In this document: one piece after another, positions 28,061-36,631 of the stretch | Layout: the number at the start of each line of letters is the position of its first letter | Position numbering within the stretch: position 1 is the stretch's first letter | Assembly: GCF_000511385.1 (NCBI RefSeq) | Contig: NC_023137.1 | Span: 3,712,654-3,776,653 of the forward strand | DNA: 64,000 bases | Source of the DNA: Phaeobacter gallaeciensis DSM 26640 | GTDB lineage: Bacteria > Pseudomonadota > Alphaproteobacteria > Rhodobacterales > Rhodobacteraceae | Direction of reading: 5' to 3' | The notes under the pieces: generated by a model | What the model saw: only the letters and a program-made list of their open reading frames with translations | Databases searched by the model: none | Told to the model about the DNA's origin: nothing | Made by a program: the position numbers and the translations under genes

Positions 28061-28235
28061 ATCAATCGCGACCTGTTTTGACGCCTTTCGGAAACAGATG
28101 ACACTCGCGGCCACAGACAAGTCGCGGATGAGACGTGCGCAGCACAGTTTTGACGCCGGGATGGAATCGAGGGCTTGGCGATAGCGGGTTGGCAGGCGTA
28201 TGACGGGCGCAACCCTGCCCGAACGGAGCCTGCCG

Positions 28236-29096
28236 ATGTTTGTTGCCACCCTGCTTTGCAATCCGAAAAAACCCTGCCTTGCGCCTGCGTTGATCGAGTC
28301 TCTGCGCAATGCCTGGGGCGGTGGCGATGTGCTCTGGCTGGCCCCGGATGTTGCTGCGGAATTCTCGCTGGATATCCAACCGGACAATCAATGGCAGGTT
28401 TGGGCGGACCTTCAGGAACTTGGCGTAGATCTGGTGATTCAGCAGGCGGAGGGGCGTCGTAAGAAGATGCTTCTTGCGGATATGGACAGCACGATGATCC
28501 AGCAAGAGTGTATTGATGAACTGGCCGAGGAGGCGGGCGTCGGTGCGCGTGTGAAGGAGATCACCGCGCGCGCCATGAATGGTGAATTGGATTTCGACGG
28601 TGCCCTTCGGGAGCGCGTGGCGCTGCTGAAAGGGTTGCCTGTCGATGTCATTGCTCAGGTTCTGGATCGTCGCATCACTTTGATGCCTGGTGGACCCGCG
28701 CTGCTGGCTACGATGAAGGCCGACGGGGCCTATGCGGCGCTGGTGTCCGGTGGGTTCACCGCCTTCACCTCGCGGGTGGCAGAACAACTCAGCTTTGACG
28801 AGAACCGTGCCAATACGTTGCTGGTTGCCGATGGTTTCGGGATGCCGATTCTGGGGCGCGCCGCCAAGGTTGAGGCACTGGAACAGATCACCGTCCGCCT
28901 TGGTTTGAGTGAGGCGGACGTCATGGCGGTCGGTGATGGGGCCAATGATCTCGGCATGTTGGGCCGGGCAGGTGCAGGGGTTGCCTTGCACGCCAAACCA
29001 TCCGTAGCCGCAGACTGTGATATCCGTATCAACCACGGCGATCTGACGGCCCTGCTTTATCTCCAGGGCTATGCCCTCACTGATTTCAAAGGCTGA
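28236..29096 (+). CDS. serB: Phosphoserine phosphatase
   Basis: The 286-residue protein has an N-terminal ACT-like part (MFVATLLCNPKKPCLAPALI) and a HAD phosphatase domain. HAD motifs are LLADMDSTMIQQECIDELAE (nucleophile Asp), LVSGGFTAFTSRVAEQL and VMAVGDGANDLGMLGRAG. It completes serine synthesis by removing phosphate from phosphoserine. ATG at 28236 is preceded by GGAG and gives the usual length; an upstream in-frame ATG at 28200 is less likely. It is divergent from serC-serA, so all three steps cluster here. It is followed after 4 bases by a TSUP permease. Confidence 0.94.
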   Translation: MFVATLLCNPKKPCLAPALIESLRNAWGGGDVLWLAPDVAAEFSLDIQPDNQWQVWADLQELGVDLVIQQAEGRRKKMLLADMDSTMIQQECIDELAEEAGVGARVKEITARAMNGELDFDGALRERVALLKGLPVDVIAQVLDRRITLMPGGPALLATMKADGAYAALVSGGFTAFTSRVAEQLSFDENRANTLLVADGFGMPILGRAAKVEALEQITVRLGLSEADVMAVGDGANDLGMLGRAGAGVALHAKPSVAADCDIRINHGDLTALLYLQGYALTDFKG

Positions 29097-29100
29097 TATC

Positions 29101-29859
29101 ATGTTCGAAGTGGGGTTCGATCTCCTGCTGCTGTTGATGGCAGCGGGGTTTGCGGCTGGGTTCATTGATGCGGTCGCAGGCGGCGGAGGGTTGATCACAG
29201 TGCCCGTATTGCTGCTGGCGGGGGCCAACCCCATCACCGCTCTGGCGACCAACAAGATCCAAGGGTTGTTTGGAGCCGCCACCGCGGCGATCAGCTATTC
29301 CCGCGGCGGTCATGTGGATTTGCGGGCGCAGGCAGGGTCGGCGCTGATTGCCGGTATTGCCTCCATCTGCGGCGCGTTGCTGATATCCGTTCTGCCGACA
29401 ACCTGGATCCGCTGGATTCTGCCGCTGTTGTTGATCGGAATCGCAGTATTCTTTGCCACCAAGAAGGGCCTGGACGACAGCGATAGGGCACGACGTCTTT
29501 CACCGACGCTGTTTGCAGTCACAATCGTGCCGCTCTGCGGACTCTATGATGGTCTTCTGGGGCCTGGGGCCGGCAGTTTCTACATGCTTGGCTTCGTGTC
29601 TCTGGCCGGTTTCGGAATCTTGCGGGCGACCGCACATACGAAGTTGCTGAATTTCGCCTCCAACGCTGGCGCGCTTCTGGCCTTTGCCTTTGTTGCGACC
29701 CCTTGGTGGGGTGTGGGGCTGGCCATGGGTGCTGCGCAGATTGCGGGTGCGCGTGTGGGCGCTGGGATGGCGCAGAAACAGGGTGCAAGGATGATCAAGC
29801 CGCTTCTGGTTCTCACCTCGGTGATTCTCGCGTTGCGGCTGCTATGGGATATGCTTTGA
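29101..29859 (+). CDS. TSUP family permease (TauE/SafE-like)
   Basis: The 252-residue membrane protein has two half-repeats, each with Gly-rich motifs: AAGFIDAVAGGGGLITVPVL in the first and GLYDGLLGPGAGSFYMLGFV in the second. About eight hydrophobic segments are visible. TSUP proteins export or import sulfite, sulfoacetate, taurine or other organic anions; the substrate here is unknown. It begins 4 bases after serB, so co-transcription is likely. A functional link to serine is not evident. Confidence 0.85.
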   Translation: MFEVGFDLLLLLMAAGFAAGFIDAVAGGGGLITVPVLLLAGANPITALATNKIQGLFGAATAAISYSRGGHVDLRAQAGSALIAGIASICGALLISVLPTTWIRWILPLLLIGIAVFFATKKGLDDSDRARRLSPTLFAVTIVPLCGLYDGLLGPGAGSFYMLGFVSLAGFGILRATAHTKLLNFASNAGALLAFAFVATPWWGVGLAMGAAQIAGARVGAGMAQKQGARMIKPLLVLTSVILALRLLWDML

Positions 29860-29923
29860 TCTGTGAAACCCGTTGAAAATCAAATGATTGACTGATGGTT
29901 GTGGTTATTTCAATGATTAACCT

Positions 29924-29941
29924 ATCCATTAATTAACGGAT
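29924..29941. promoter_or_regulatory. Candidate ArsR operator
   Basis: The 18-bp dyad ATCCATTAATTAACGGAT (one mismatched pair) ends 16 bp before the ArsR-type gene. AT-rich dyads at this place are usual autoregulatory sites for ArsR repressors. No experimental evidence is available to me. Confidence 0.5.
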
Positions 29942-29957
29942 GTGTTAAGGTTATCGT

Positions 29958-30278
29958 ATGACACCGCTTCTGAAATCCTTCTCGGCGCTCTCTGACGGAA
30001 CTCGCATGGCCATCGTTGAACAGTTGGTGGAACACGGCGAATTGCCCGCCGGGGATCTTGTCCGCGGATCGGGCATCACGGCGCCGGCCATCTCGCGTCA
30101 TCTCAAGGTCCTGCGGGAGGCGGGGCTGGTTGCGCAGCGTGCCGATGGAACGCGCCGCTTGTACTCTGCGCGACCGGAGGGGCTGAAGCTGATCGCGGAT
30201 TGGACCATGTCGCGCCAGTCATTCTGGCAAAGCAGCTTGGATCGGCTAGAGGCTGCGCTTCGGGAGGAAATGGAATGA
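29958..30278 (+). CDS. ArsR-family winged-helix regulator
   Basis: The 106-residue protein is a small winged helix: LLKSFSALSDGTRMAIVEQL, GSGITAPAISRHLKVLREAG (recognition helix) and a wing, ADGTRRLYSARPEGL. It lacks the Cys pairs of metal-sensing ArsR members. It overlaps the SRPBCC gene by 4 bases. ArsR regulators coupled to SRPBCC (AHSA1) proteins are a common family; the ligand is usually not known. It probably represses its own operon through the dyad just upstream. Confidence 0.88.
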   Translation: MTPLLKSFSALSDGTRMAIVEQLVEHGELPAGDLVRGSGITAPAISRHLKVLREAGLVAQRADGTRRLYSARPEGLKLIADWTMSRQSFWQSSLDRLEAALREEME

Positions 30279-30703
30279 CTGATCTCAGACTGGAGCGTGA
30301 ATTCGCGGTGTCACCGGAGCACCTGTTCGCCTGGATCAGCGAGACGGATAAACTGCTGCAATGGTGGGGGCCGGAGGGGATGACCGTGCCTGAACATACG
30401 TTGAATTTCCGCCAGGAGGGGCCGTGGTCCACCGTTATGATCAACGCGGATGGCGATCGTTATCATGTCTCCGGCGTGGTGACCCATGTGCGGCCACCAC
30501 AGTCCATCGGGTTCACCTGGGGGTGGCACGACGAGACCGGTGTGCGCGGACATGAGAGCCATGTCACGCTGACGGTTGAGGCTTGTGACAGCGGTGCACG
30601 TCTGATTGTCGATCACCGCGACCTGGACGGTTCCGGGCAGGCTGACGGCCATCAAAAAGGCTGGGAGTCGACCCTGCGCAAACTGGCCTCTCAGATCCAA
30701 TAG
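30275..30703 (+). CDS. SRPBCC (AHSA1-like) domain protein
   Basis: The 142-residue protein has the START/Bet v1-like pattern: LEREFAVSPEHLFAWISETD, then LLQWWGPEGMTVPEHTL, IGFTWGWHDETG and a C-terminal helix GHQKGWESTLRKLASQI. This fold binds hydrophobic ligands in a cavity. It starts inside the stop of the ArsR gene (ATGA), so the two proteins are made together. No enzymatic motif is visible. Confidence 0.85.
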   Translation: MTDLRLEREFAVSPEHLFAWISETDKLLQWWGPEGMTVPEHTLNFRQEGPWSTVMINADGDRYHVSGVVTHVRPPQSIGFTWGWHDETGVRGHESHVTLTVEACDSGARLIVDHRDLDGSGQADGHQKGWESTLRKLASQIQ

Positions 30704-30765
30704 CCCGGCAGTCATATGCCCGGCACATGTTGTTAACGAAGACCCAAACGGGAGAGGAGTATCCA

Positions 30766-31080
30766 ATGCCACAATTCATTTTTGCCTATCACGGCGGCAA
30801 GACACCTGAGTCACCTGAGGAGGGGGCCAAGGTTATGGACGCGTGGAAGAGCTGGATGGGAGAAATGGGCGATGCGCTTGTCGTGCCCGGAAACCCCGTT
30901 GGGATGTCCAAGACGGTTCAGCATTCCGGGATTGAGGATAATGGCGGTGCCAATCCGCTTTCCGGGTATTCTGTGGTCGAGGCGGTCGATATCGACGCCG
31001 CCTGTAAAATGGCAAATGGCTGCCCGATGGTCGCCAGCGGCGACGGCTCAGTCGAGGTGGCCGAAATCATCGAAATGTAA
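30766..31080 (+). CDS. YCII-related domain protein
   Basis: The 104-residue protein has the YCII/DGPF pattern: MPQFIFAYHGGKTPESPEEG, a central Gly-rich LSGYSVVEAVDIDAACKMAN, and VEVAEIIEM at the end. Such ferredoxin-fold proteins are small and mostly uncharacterised; some act with sigma factors or as dehydratase-like enzymes. GGAGAGGAG precedes the ATG. It lies 62 bp after the SRPBCC gene and probably belongs to the same operon. Confidence 0.8.
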   Translation: MPQFIFAYHGGKTPESPEEGAKVMDAWKSWMGEMGDALVVPGNPVGMSKTVQHSGIEDNGGANPLSGYSVVEAVDIDAACKMANGCPMVASGDGSVEVAEIIEM

Positions 31081-31141
31081 GGACAGACTATCGTCTTACG
31101 CATCGCCCCGGGCGCCATGTGGCTGCCGGGGCGATTTGCAT

Positions 31142-32140
31142 TCAGAACATCATTTCGGCGGATGGTCGGACGGATCCGCAGTCGATGCCGCGACGATTGA
31201 TCAGCGGGGCATTCCGGTACTTCAGCGTTGCTGGATGATCCGCATCTAGAACACCCAGCCCCACCAGGATGCTTGCAATGGCGCATTCGCTGGCGCGGGT
31301 GGCTCCATCCGTGATCTTGAGCGCAACGCCCAGTTTCTGCTCCGGCAGGATAGCGATGAAGACCGCTTCAGCCCCGGTTTTGATAGCAACCTTGCCGTTC
31401 ATGGCGCGCATCAGGTTGGTGCAGGCGCGGGTTTCCCCGGCCACCAGTTCAGGATGTGCGGTCATCGCGGCTACCAGCTGCTGTGCGGCAGCTGCGTCCC
31501 GGTCGGATCGGTCGGAGGCAGAGGCAAACCAGGCCATCGCCCGGGCCAGTCCTTTTACAGAGGTTGCGAAATTTGGTGCGGAACAGCCGTCGATGCCATA
31601 TCCGGGGCTGGCTTCATCGGTCACTTGCTCAAAGGCGCTGCGGCAGGCTTGCTGTACCGGGTGGTCGATCTCGACATATTCTGGTCCGGCGCCCAGATGC
31701 TGCGCCAAGGTCAGAAAACCTGCGTGTTTACCGGAGCAATTGTTATGTACCTGACAGGGGCTGGTGTCGGTCTTGATCAACGCATTGCGCGCTGGGATAT
31801 CATCCGGCAGCTGCGGGCCGCAGCGGAAATCATGATCATTCATCGACAGCTGGTCCAGCCAGGCGTTGACACGGCTGGTGTGAATTTCAGCCCCGTTATG
31901 TGACGCGCAAGCCAGCGCCAGCTGTTCGGATGTTAGACCGTATTTGGCTGCGGCTCCCGATGTAACGAGAGGCAGAGCCTGGATCATTTTGGCTGAGCTG
32001 CGAGGGTAGATAACGGCGTCCGGATCACCCCAGCTGCGCACGACCTCGCCCTTGGCGTTACAGACCACGGCATGGCCGAGATGAAGGCTTTCCAGGAGCG
32101 GACCGCGCCATACTTCGGTCATTGGTACGGGGTTGGTCAT
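31142..32140 (-). CDS. Asparaginase, type II-like (Rhizobium family)
   Basis: The 332-residue protein belongs to the Asparaginase_II family, which is unrelated to enteric AnsA/AnsB. Motifs are YPRSSAKMIQALPLV near residue 45, LALACASHNGAEIHTSRV, VHNNCSGKHAGFLTLAQHLG, and GIDGCSAPNFATSVKGLARA. The paired Ser-Lys and Cys-bearing motifs match the active site known for this family. It releases ammonia from asparagine. ATG at 32140 has AGGAAAGG before it. It stands alone and converges with the YCII gene. Confidence 0.88.
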   Translation of the reverse strand: MTNPVPMTEVWRGPLLESLHLGHAVVCNAKGEVVRSWGDPDAVIYPRSSAKMIQALPLVTSGAAAKYGLTSEQLALACASHNGAEIHTSRVNAWLDQLSMNDHDFRCGPQLPDDIPARNALIKTDTSPCQVHNNCSGKHAGFLTLAQHLGAGPEYVEIDHPVQQACRSAFEQVTDEASPGYGIDGCSAPNFATSVKGLARAMAWFASASDRSDRDAAAAQQLVAAMTAHPELVAGETRACTNLMRAMNGKVAIKTGAEAVFIAILPEQKLGVALKITDGATRASECAIASILVGLGVLDADHPATLKYRNAPLINRRGIDCGSVRPSAEMMF

Positions 32141-32314
32141 CACAAAACGCCTTTCCTGTTGGCAATTTCCCGCCAAAACGGGCTTTCACACGTGGCGATA
32201 GTTACGATAGTGTGTATGAGTACACAAGCGAGGGGATCGGGACCAGACGGCGGAGGCAACGCCGCATGTCCTCTGGCTTATTTGAGGTAACGACAGTCTT
32301 TGGAGTTGGGACAA

Positions 32315-32845
32315 ATGACATCAAAACTCGTCCGCTGCATCGCGGGCCTGTGTCTGGCCGCAATGGCCACCAGCGCATCCGCACAGCAGGCAGAATCTGA
32401 CAATCGCGTTGCAAGCAATGTCGACTGGAGCGTGTTCCAAGGCGAAAGCCCCAAGGAATGTTGGGGTGTCTCCGCGCCCAAGGAAACTGTGAACACCCGC
32501 GATGGTCGGGTGAAGGCGGTGCGCCGTGGCAAGATCCAGCTGTTTGTTTTCTATCGGCCAGAAACCGGCGACAAGGGTCAGGTGACCTTTACCGGCGGAT
32601 ATCCTTTTGCTCCGGGGTCGACGGTGAACCTCGCCGTGGGTGACACAGAATTTGAACTGTTTACCGAAGGCGAATGGGCCTGGCCTGCAACCGCTGCGGA
32701 TGACTCGAAGATCATCACCGCGATGAAACGGGGTGCCAAGGCTGTGCTGACAGCCCGCTCTGCCCGCGGCACACAGACGAAAGATACCTTCTCGCTTCTG
32801 GGCTTTACCGCCGCGGTCGAAGACGCAGAAAAGCGCTGTAACTGA
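32315..32845 (+). CDS. Invasion-associated locus B (IalB) family protein
   Basis: The 176-residue protein has a signal peptide (KLVRCIAGLCLAAMATSASA) and an IalB domain: WSVFQGESPKECWGVSAP, then IQLFVFYRPE and ITAMKRGAKAVLTARSARGT. Two Cys residues, one in KECWG and one near the C-terminus (RCN), may pair. In Bartonella IalB is linked to red-cell invasion, but most alphaproteobacterial members have unknown, envelope-related roles. A terminator follows. Confidence 0.82.
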   Translation: MTSKLVRCIAGLCLAAMATSASAQQAESDNRVASNVDWSVFQGESPKECWGVSAPKETVNTRDGRVKAVRRGKIQLFVFYRPETGDKGQVTFTGGYPFAPGSTVNLAVGDTEFELFTEGEWAWPATAADDSKIITAMKRGAKAVLTARSARGTQTKDTFSLLGFTAAVEDAEKRCN

Positions 32846-32877
32846 GGGCATCCGGTCATCGTTCCGGAACGCTTAGA

Positions 32878-32902
32878 AACCCCGGCCTTTGTCCGGGGTT
32901 TT
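32878..32902 (+). terminator. Terminator after the IalB-family gene
   Basis: Stem AACCCCGG / CCGGGGTT with loop CCTTTGT runs into TT and then GTG. It lies 32 bp after the stop and before the LprI-family gene. Confidence 0.8.
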
Positions 32903-32960
32903 GTGTTTGAACCACCAGAATGTCCATTCGGTTGGGCGACGACAAAAGGACAGGCACATC

Positions 32961-33344
32961 ATGAAAAAGTACATGCTTTCCGCCCTTCTTGCTCTGCCGC
33001 TGCCCGCCCTTGCGGATCCGGCAATGGAATGCAGTGATACCGGCTCTCAGATTGAGCTGCGAGACTGCTTGACTGGCGACCAGATTCGCGTGAACGCCGC
33101 TCTGTCGCAGGCGCTTGGCTATGCCCGTGAGGCGGCCGCCGATCTGGACCACACGACAGGGCGCCAAAGCGCCGGCCCGGCGTTAGAGGCGGCGCAACAG
33201 TCGTGGGAGGCGTTTCGCGATGCGCATTGCGACTTTGTTGGCGCGACCTTCGGCGGCGGATCAGGAACCGGTATCGCCATTCTGTCCTGTCGTATCAGTT
33301 TGACGCGGGGTCGGGTTGAGGCGCTGATGGACCACGCAGGATAG
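32961..33344 (+). CDS. LprI family periplasmic protein (DUF1311)
   Basis: The 127-residue protein has a signal peptide ending ALPLPALA. The mature part fits the LprI/DUF1311 pattern with four Cys: MECSDTGSQIELRDCLTGDQ, AQQSWEAFRDAHCDFVGATF and ILSCRISLTRGRVEAL. In Mycobacterium LprI inhibits lysozyme; other members are less studied. AAAGGA lies before the ATG. It may protect the envelope, by analogy only. Confidence 0.8.
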   Translation: MKKYMLSALLALPLPALADPAMECSDTGSQIELRDCLTGDQIRVNAALSQALGYAREAAADLDHTTGRQSAGPALEAAQQSWEAFRDAHCDFVGATFGGGSGTGIAILSCRISLTRGRVEALMDHAG

Positions 33345-33376
33345 CGGGTGGAAAAGGTCAATCCGCAGGATTCCTT

Positions 33377-33404
33377 TTGATCTTCGCTGAGAATCCTATA
33401 TAGA
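33377..33404 (+). promoter_or_regulatory. Candidate promoter of rlmN
   Basis: TTGATC and TATAGA are separated by 16 bp and lie 35 bp before the rlmN ATG. A 7-bp inverted repeat, AGGATTC / GAATCCT, brackets the -35 region. The assignment rests on consensus fit only. Confidence 0.4.
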
Positions 33405-33439
33405 GCCGCATCCACCCAAACAGACTGAGTCTTTTTGCC

Positions 33440-34624
33440 ATGACCGCCAATGCGCCGATCACCCAAGACGTCCTGACCCTGCCCCGCAAACTGCCAGAGG
33501 GCGGCAAGATCAATCTTGTGGGCCTGACCCGCGACCAGCTGCGCGACACCCTGATTGCGCATGGCACGCCGGAAAAACAGGCTAAAATGCGCGTGGGGCA
33601 GATCTGGCAGTGGATCTACCAATGGGGCAAACGCGACTTTGCCGAGATGACCAATCTCGCCAAAGCTTATCGCGCTGATCTGGATGAGCATTTTGAAATC
33701 GCGATCCCGGAGGTGGTGAGCAAGCAGGTTTCGACCGACGGCACGCGTAAATATCTGGTGCGGATCGCAGGCGGTCACGAGGTTGAGGTGGTCTACATCC
33801 CGGAGGAAGGGCGCGGCACGCTCTGCATTTCCTCGCAGGTGGGCTGCACTCTGACCTGTTCGTTCTGCCATACAGGCACGCAGAAACTGGTCCGCAATCT
33901 GACCGCCGCTGAAATTGTTGGCCAGATCATGATGGCCCGTGACGATCTGGACGAATGGCCTGTGCCCGGAGCCCCCAAGGACGAGACGCGTCTGTTGTCG
34001 AACATCGTGCTGATGGGCATGGGTGAGCCGCTCTACAACTTTGAAAACGTGCGTGACGCCATGAAAATCGCCATGGATCCGGAAGGCATCAGCCTGTCGC
34101 GCCGTCGGATTACCCTCTCGACCTCCGGCGTGGTGCCTGAAATTGCCCGCACCGCTGAAGAAATCGGCTGCCTGCTAGCGGTCTCCTTCCACGCCACCAC
34201 CGATGAGGTGCGCGATAAGCTGGTGCCAATCAACAAGCGTTGGAATATCGAGGCACTTCTGGAGGCGCTGCGCGCCTATCCTCGTCTGACCAATTCGGAG
34301 CGGATCACTTTCGAATATGTGATGCTGAATGGTGTGAATGACAGCGATGAAGACGCGCATCGCCTTGTTGAATTGATCGAGGGGATCCCGGCGAAGGTGA
34401 ACCTCATCCCATTCAATGAATGGCCCGGCTCACCCTATACGCGCTCCTCGAACAACCGAATTCATGCGTTCGCGAACATCATTTATCAGGCCGGCTATGC
34501 CTCGCCGATCCGTACCCCGCGTGGTGAAGATATTCTGGCGGCCTGTGGTCAGTTGAAATCCGCAACCGAGCGTGCGCGCAAGAGCCGTAAACAGATTGAG
34601 GCCGAGGCGGGGCTCAACCCCTGA
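33440..34624 (+). CDS. rlmN: Dual-specificity RNA methyltransferase RlmN
   Basis: The 394-residue protein is a radical SAM methyltransferase. It has the Fe-S motif [19 protein letters not shown] at about residue 135, a preceding [41 protein letters not shown] and the C-terminal catalytic Cys in AACGQLKS. It methylates C2 of A2503 in 23S rRNA and A37 in some tRNAs. The N-terminal helical region [20 protein letters not shown] is typical. Confidence 0.96.
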   Translation: MTANAPITQDVLTLPRKLPEGGKINLVGLTRDQLRDTLIAHGTPEKQAKMRVGQIWQWIYQWGKRDFAEMTNLAKAYRADLDEHFEIAIPEVVSKQVSTDGTRKYLVRIAGGHEVEVVYIPEEGRGTLCISSQVGCTLTCSFCHTGTQKLVRNLTAAEIVGQIMMARDDLDEWPVPGAPKDETRLLSNIVLMGMGEPLYNFENVRDAMKIAMDPEGISLSRRRITLSTSGVVPEIARTAEEIGCLLAVSFHATTDEVRDKLVPINKRWNIEALLEALRAYPRLTNSERITFEYVMLNGVNDSDEDAHRLVELIEGIPAKVNLIPFNEWPGSPYTRSSNNRIHAFANIIYQAGYASPIRTPRGEDILAACGQLKSATERARKSRKQIEAEAGLNP

Positions 34625-34654
34625 CCTCGACCTCTAGGCAGGTCCCCGGCTGCC

Positions 34655-35896
34655 TCAACTGAATATGAAATCCGACCCGGTTAGGGTTTCGGAGTAATTG
34701 GTCAGCTCCAGCTCGAACCAATTGCCATAGGAGATGGTGGTGGTGCCGCTGTCTTCTGAGATGTCCAGCTGATCCAAACCGGTCAACCAAACACCCGACA
34801 GATCAATCACATCTGCGCCTCGGCCAAAATCGGTGATCCGGTTGGTGTCGAAGGCATCAGCCTGATCAAAAACGAAGGTATCCGCACCGGTGCCACCGGT
34901 CAGAGTATCGCTGCCGTCGCCACCCACCAGCGTGTCGCGGCCAACACCACCCAAAAGGTGATCGTTGCCGGATCCGCCGTGCAGCATGTCATGCCCGCGA
35001 TTGCCGTAGAGGACGTCATCATCACTACCACCGGAATAGGCGTCGCCTGTGGTGCCGCCAATCAGGAGGTCTGCGCCATTCCCGCCGAATAGGCGATCCT
35101 CCCCCAAGCCGCCAACCATCGTGTCGCGTCCATCCGCGCCGCGCAGCGTGTCATCTGCTTCACGGCCCTGAACGTGGTCATGGCCGCCCTTGGCATTAAT
35201 GGTGGTGTTTTGATCGGTGCCGATCACCGTTTCAGAGGCATTCGTGCTGCGGATGATGATCGGGTCGTTTCCACCCCCCAAAATTTCCCACTCATCAAAA
35301 CCGTCGCTGTCGCCATAAAGGTGCTGCATCGCCTGAATGTCGAATGTGCCCAGTTCGGTCACATAGGCAGGGCTATGATTGTAGGACATCACGGTATTCG
35401 CGGGCGTATCTGCATGGTGATCCAGTGTCAGGCCACCGTCATGCGAGTGTTGCAGTCCGAGCGCATGGCCTATTTCATGTAACACCGTGACATAGCCATA
35501 AGAGCCTTTTGTCATGACATCTGCATCAATGGTCACATCGCCTCTGCCGGTGAAACCATTTCCGGACATTGCGATATTGGCCCAGCCACCAGCACTGCTG
35601 CCGGTCGTGCCAAACGCATTGATCATGCCCCGGCCTTCGACTTCAATAAACCGGATACCCGAGATGTCTTCGTAGAGAGAAAGCCCTTCGCGAAAGATAT
35701 CGCGCTGGTCTTCGTCAAATGACCAGTACTCCGTCGCGCCATAGGGATCACTGACTGCAGGATCGGCAAGGCTACCGGTCTCTGTGAAGCTATATGTGAC
35801 AATAGCCTGTGTCCCCAGGTCTGCAGGGGCGTTCCAGCGAAAATGATCACCATCAAGATAGTATAGCAGCGCTGAATAATCCGAGACTCTTGGCAT
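34655..35896 (-). CDS. Secreted serralysin-like RTX metalloprotease
   Basis: The 413-residue protein has a zinc protease motif HEIGHALGLQHSHDGG at about residue 145 and a Met-turn NTVMSYNHSPAY, both as in M10B serralysins. About ten Gly/Asp-rich calcium-binding nonapeptides of GGxGxDxL type follow (about residues 235-350), then a C-terminal DVIDLSGVWL region. There is no N-terminal signal peptide, which fits type I secretion by a C-terminal signal. No ABC exporter genes are nearby. ATG at 35896 has GGAG before it; an earlier ATG at 35911 does not. Confidence 0.88.
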   Translation of the reverse strand: MPRVSDYSALLYYLDGDHFRWNAPADLGTQAIVTYSFTETGSLADPAVSDPYGATEYWSFDEDQRDIFREGLSLYEDISGIRFIEVEGRGMINAFGTTGSSAGGWANIAMSGNGFTGRGDVTIDADVMTKGSYGYVTVLHEIGHALGLQHSHDGGLTLDHHADTPANTVMSYNHSPAYVTELGTFDIQAMQHLYGDSDGFDEWEILGGGNDPIIIRSTNASETVIGTDQNTTINAKGGHDHVQGREADDTLRGADGRDTMVGGLGEDRLFGGNGADLLIGGTTGDAYSGGSDDDVLYGNRGHDMLHGGSGNDHLLGGVGRDTLVGGDGSDTLTGGTGADTFVFDQADAFDTNRITDFGRGADVIDLSGVWLTGLDQLDISEDSGTTTISYGNWFELELTNYSETLTGSDFIFS

Positions 35897-36356
35897 GTGA
35901 CCACTCCACATTGGGTTGCCGTCAATCTCGTCAATGAATGTGGCGCTGATACGCCCAAGATTGGGACTTTTTGCGCAGCTTTGGGACGCGCGAACGCTTT
36001 GAATGATGGAACCTTCGCTGATCTGCTCCTGCTGCTGTTTCTGCCGCTCCCCTGCAAAAACGCAGCTTGTTCAACGCAATACTTGAGAGTTGTAAAGGCT
36101 GGACAGCTAGTTTTCTGTCAGTTGTCCGAAGATGGCATTTCTGCGCCGGAAGTTCACATTCAAAGCAATCCTTTAAAGGCTGAATACTACGAGGCGAGTC
36201 TGATGGCTCTCGGTCTCCGGTTGCCAGTTGTTGATTCCGCACTCAATGGCTTGCGGTTTGGGTGGCGCCCGAAAATTTCCTTAATCAGGGTACATTTCTG
36301 CCATTTCGACAGAACAGTTTCCAAATCGTAGACAGTCAATGGAAGGGAAAGAGATC
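35897..36356. other. 460-bp intergenic region
   Basis: This stretch separates the divergent protease and small-orphan genes. Its composition is more AT-rich than the neighbours. Open frames here lack ribosome sites and family features. I see no strong terminator or dyad. It presumably holds both promoters. Confidence 0.55.
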
Positions 36357-36566
36357 ATGGCACGTCACACACCGGCCGCCACGCCGATTGAGCCCACCGT
36401 TTTGGATCTGGTGCGCGAAGAACGCAGCAAGGCGCTCAGCCCGCGTGAATGGAAATTCCGCCTGCGCGGCTACGGCTATGCGATCAAGGAAATTGAAGGG
36501 TCGCAAATTCTGACCCGCCTGCCGCATGGCAAGCCGCTGGGTGTTCTGCCAACGGAATTTGCCTGA
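36357..36566 (+). CDS. Small conserved-looking protein of unknown function
   Basis: The 69-residue protein starts at an ATG preceded by GGAAGGGAAAGAG, a strong ribosome site. It is charged and soluble, with a helix VLDLVREERSKALSPREWKF, then RLRGYGYAIKEIEGSQ and a Pro/Gly-rich end. No signal peptide, membrane segment or Cys is present. I do not recognise the family. The good ribosome site and regular codon use suggest it is real. It converges with the LOG gene. Confidence 0.65.
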   Translation: MARHTPAATPIEPTVLDLVREERSKALSPREWKFRLRGYGYAIKEIEGSQILTRLPHGKPLGVLPTEFA

Positions 36567-36631
36567 CCTATTTGCAGATTTACCGGTCCCCGCCACGCGC
36601 GATGTGTTGCGCGACGGGGAAGGTCATATGA

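Noticed and set aside
35897..36331. A 144-residue plus-strand open frame in the intergenic region
   Set aside because: It begins on the protease start region, lacks a ribosome site and looks like no protein family. The strong ribosome site of the 69-residue gene lies after it.
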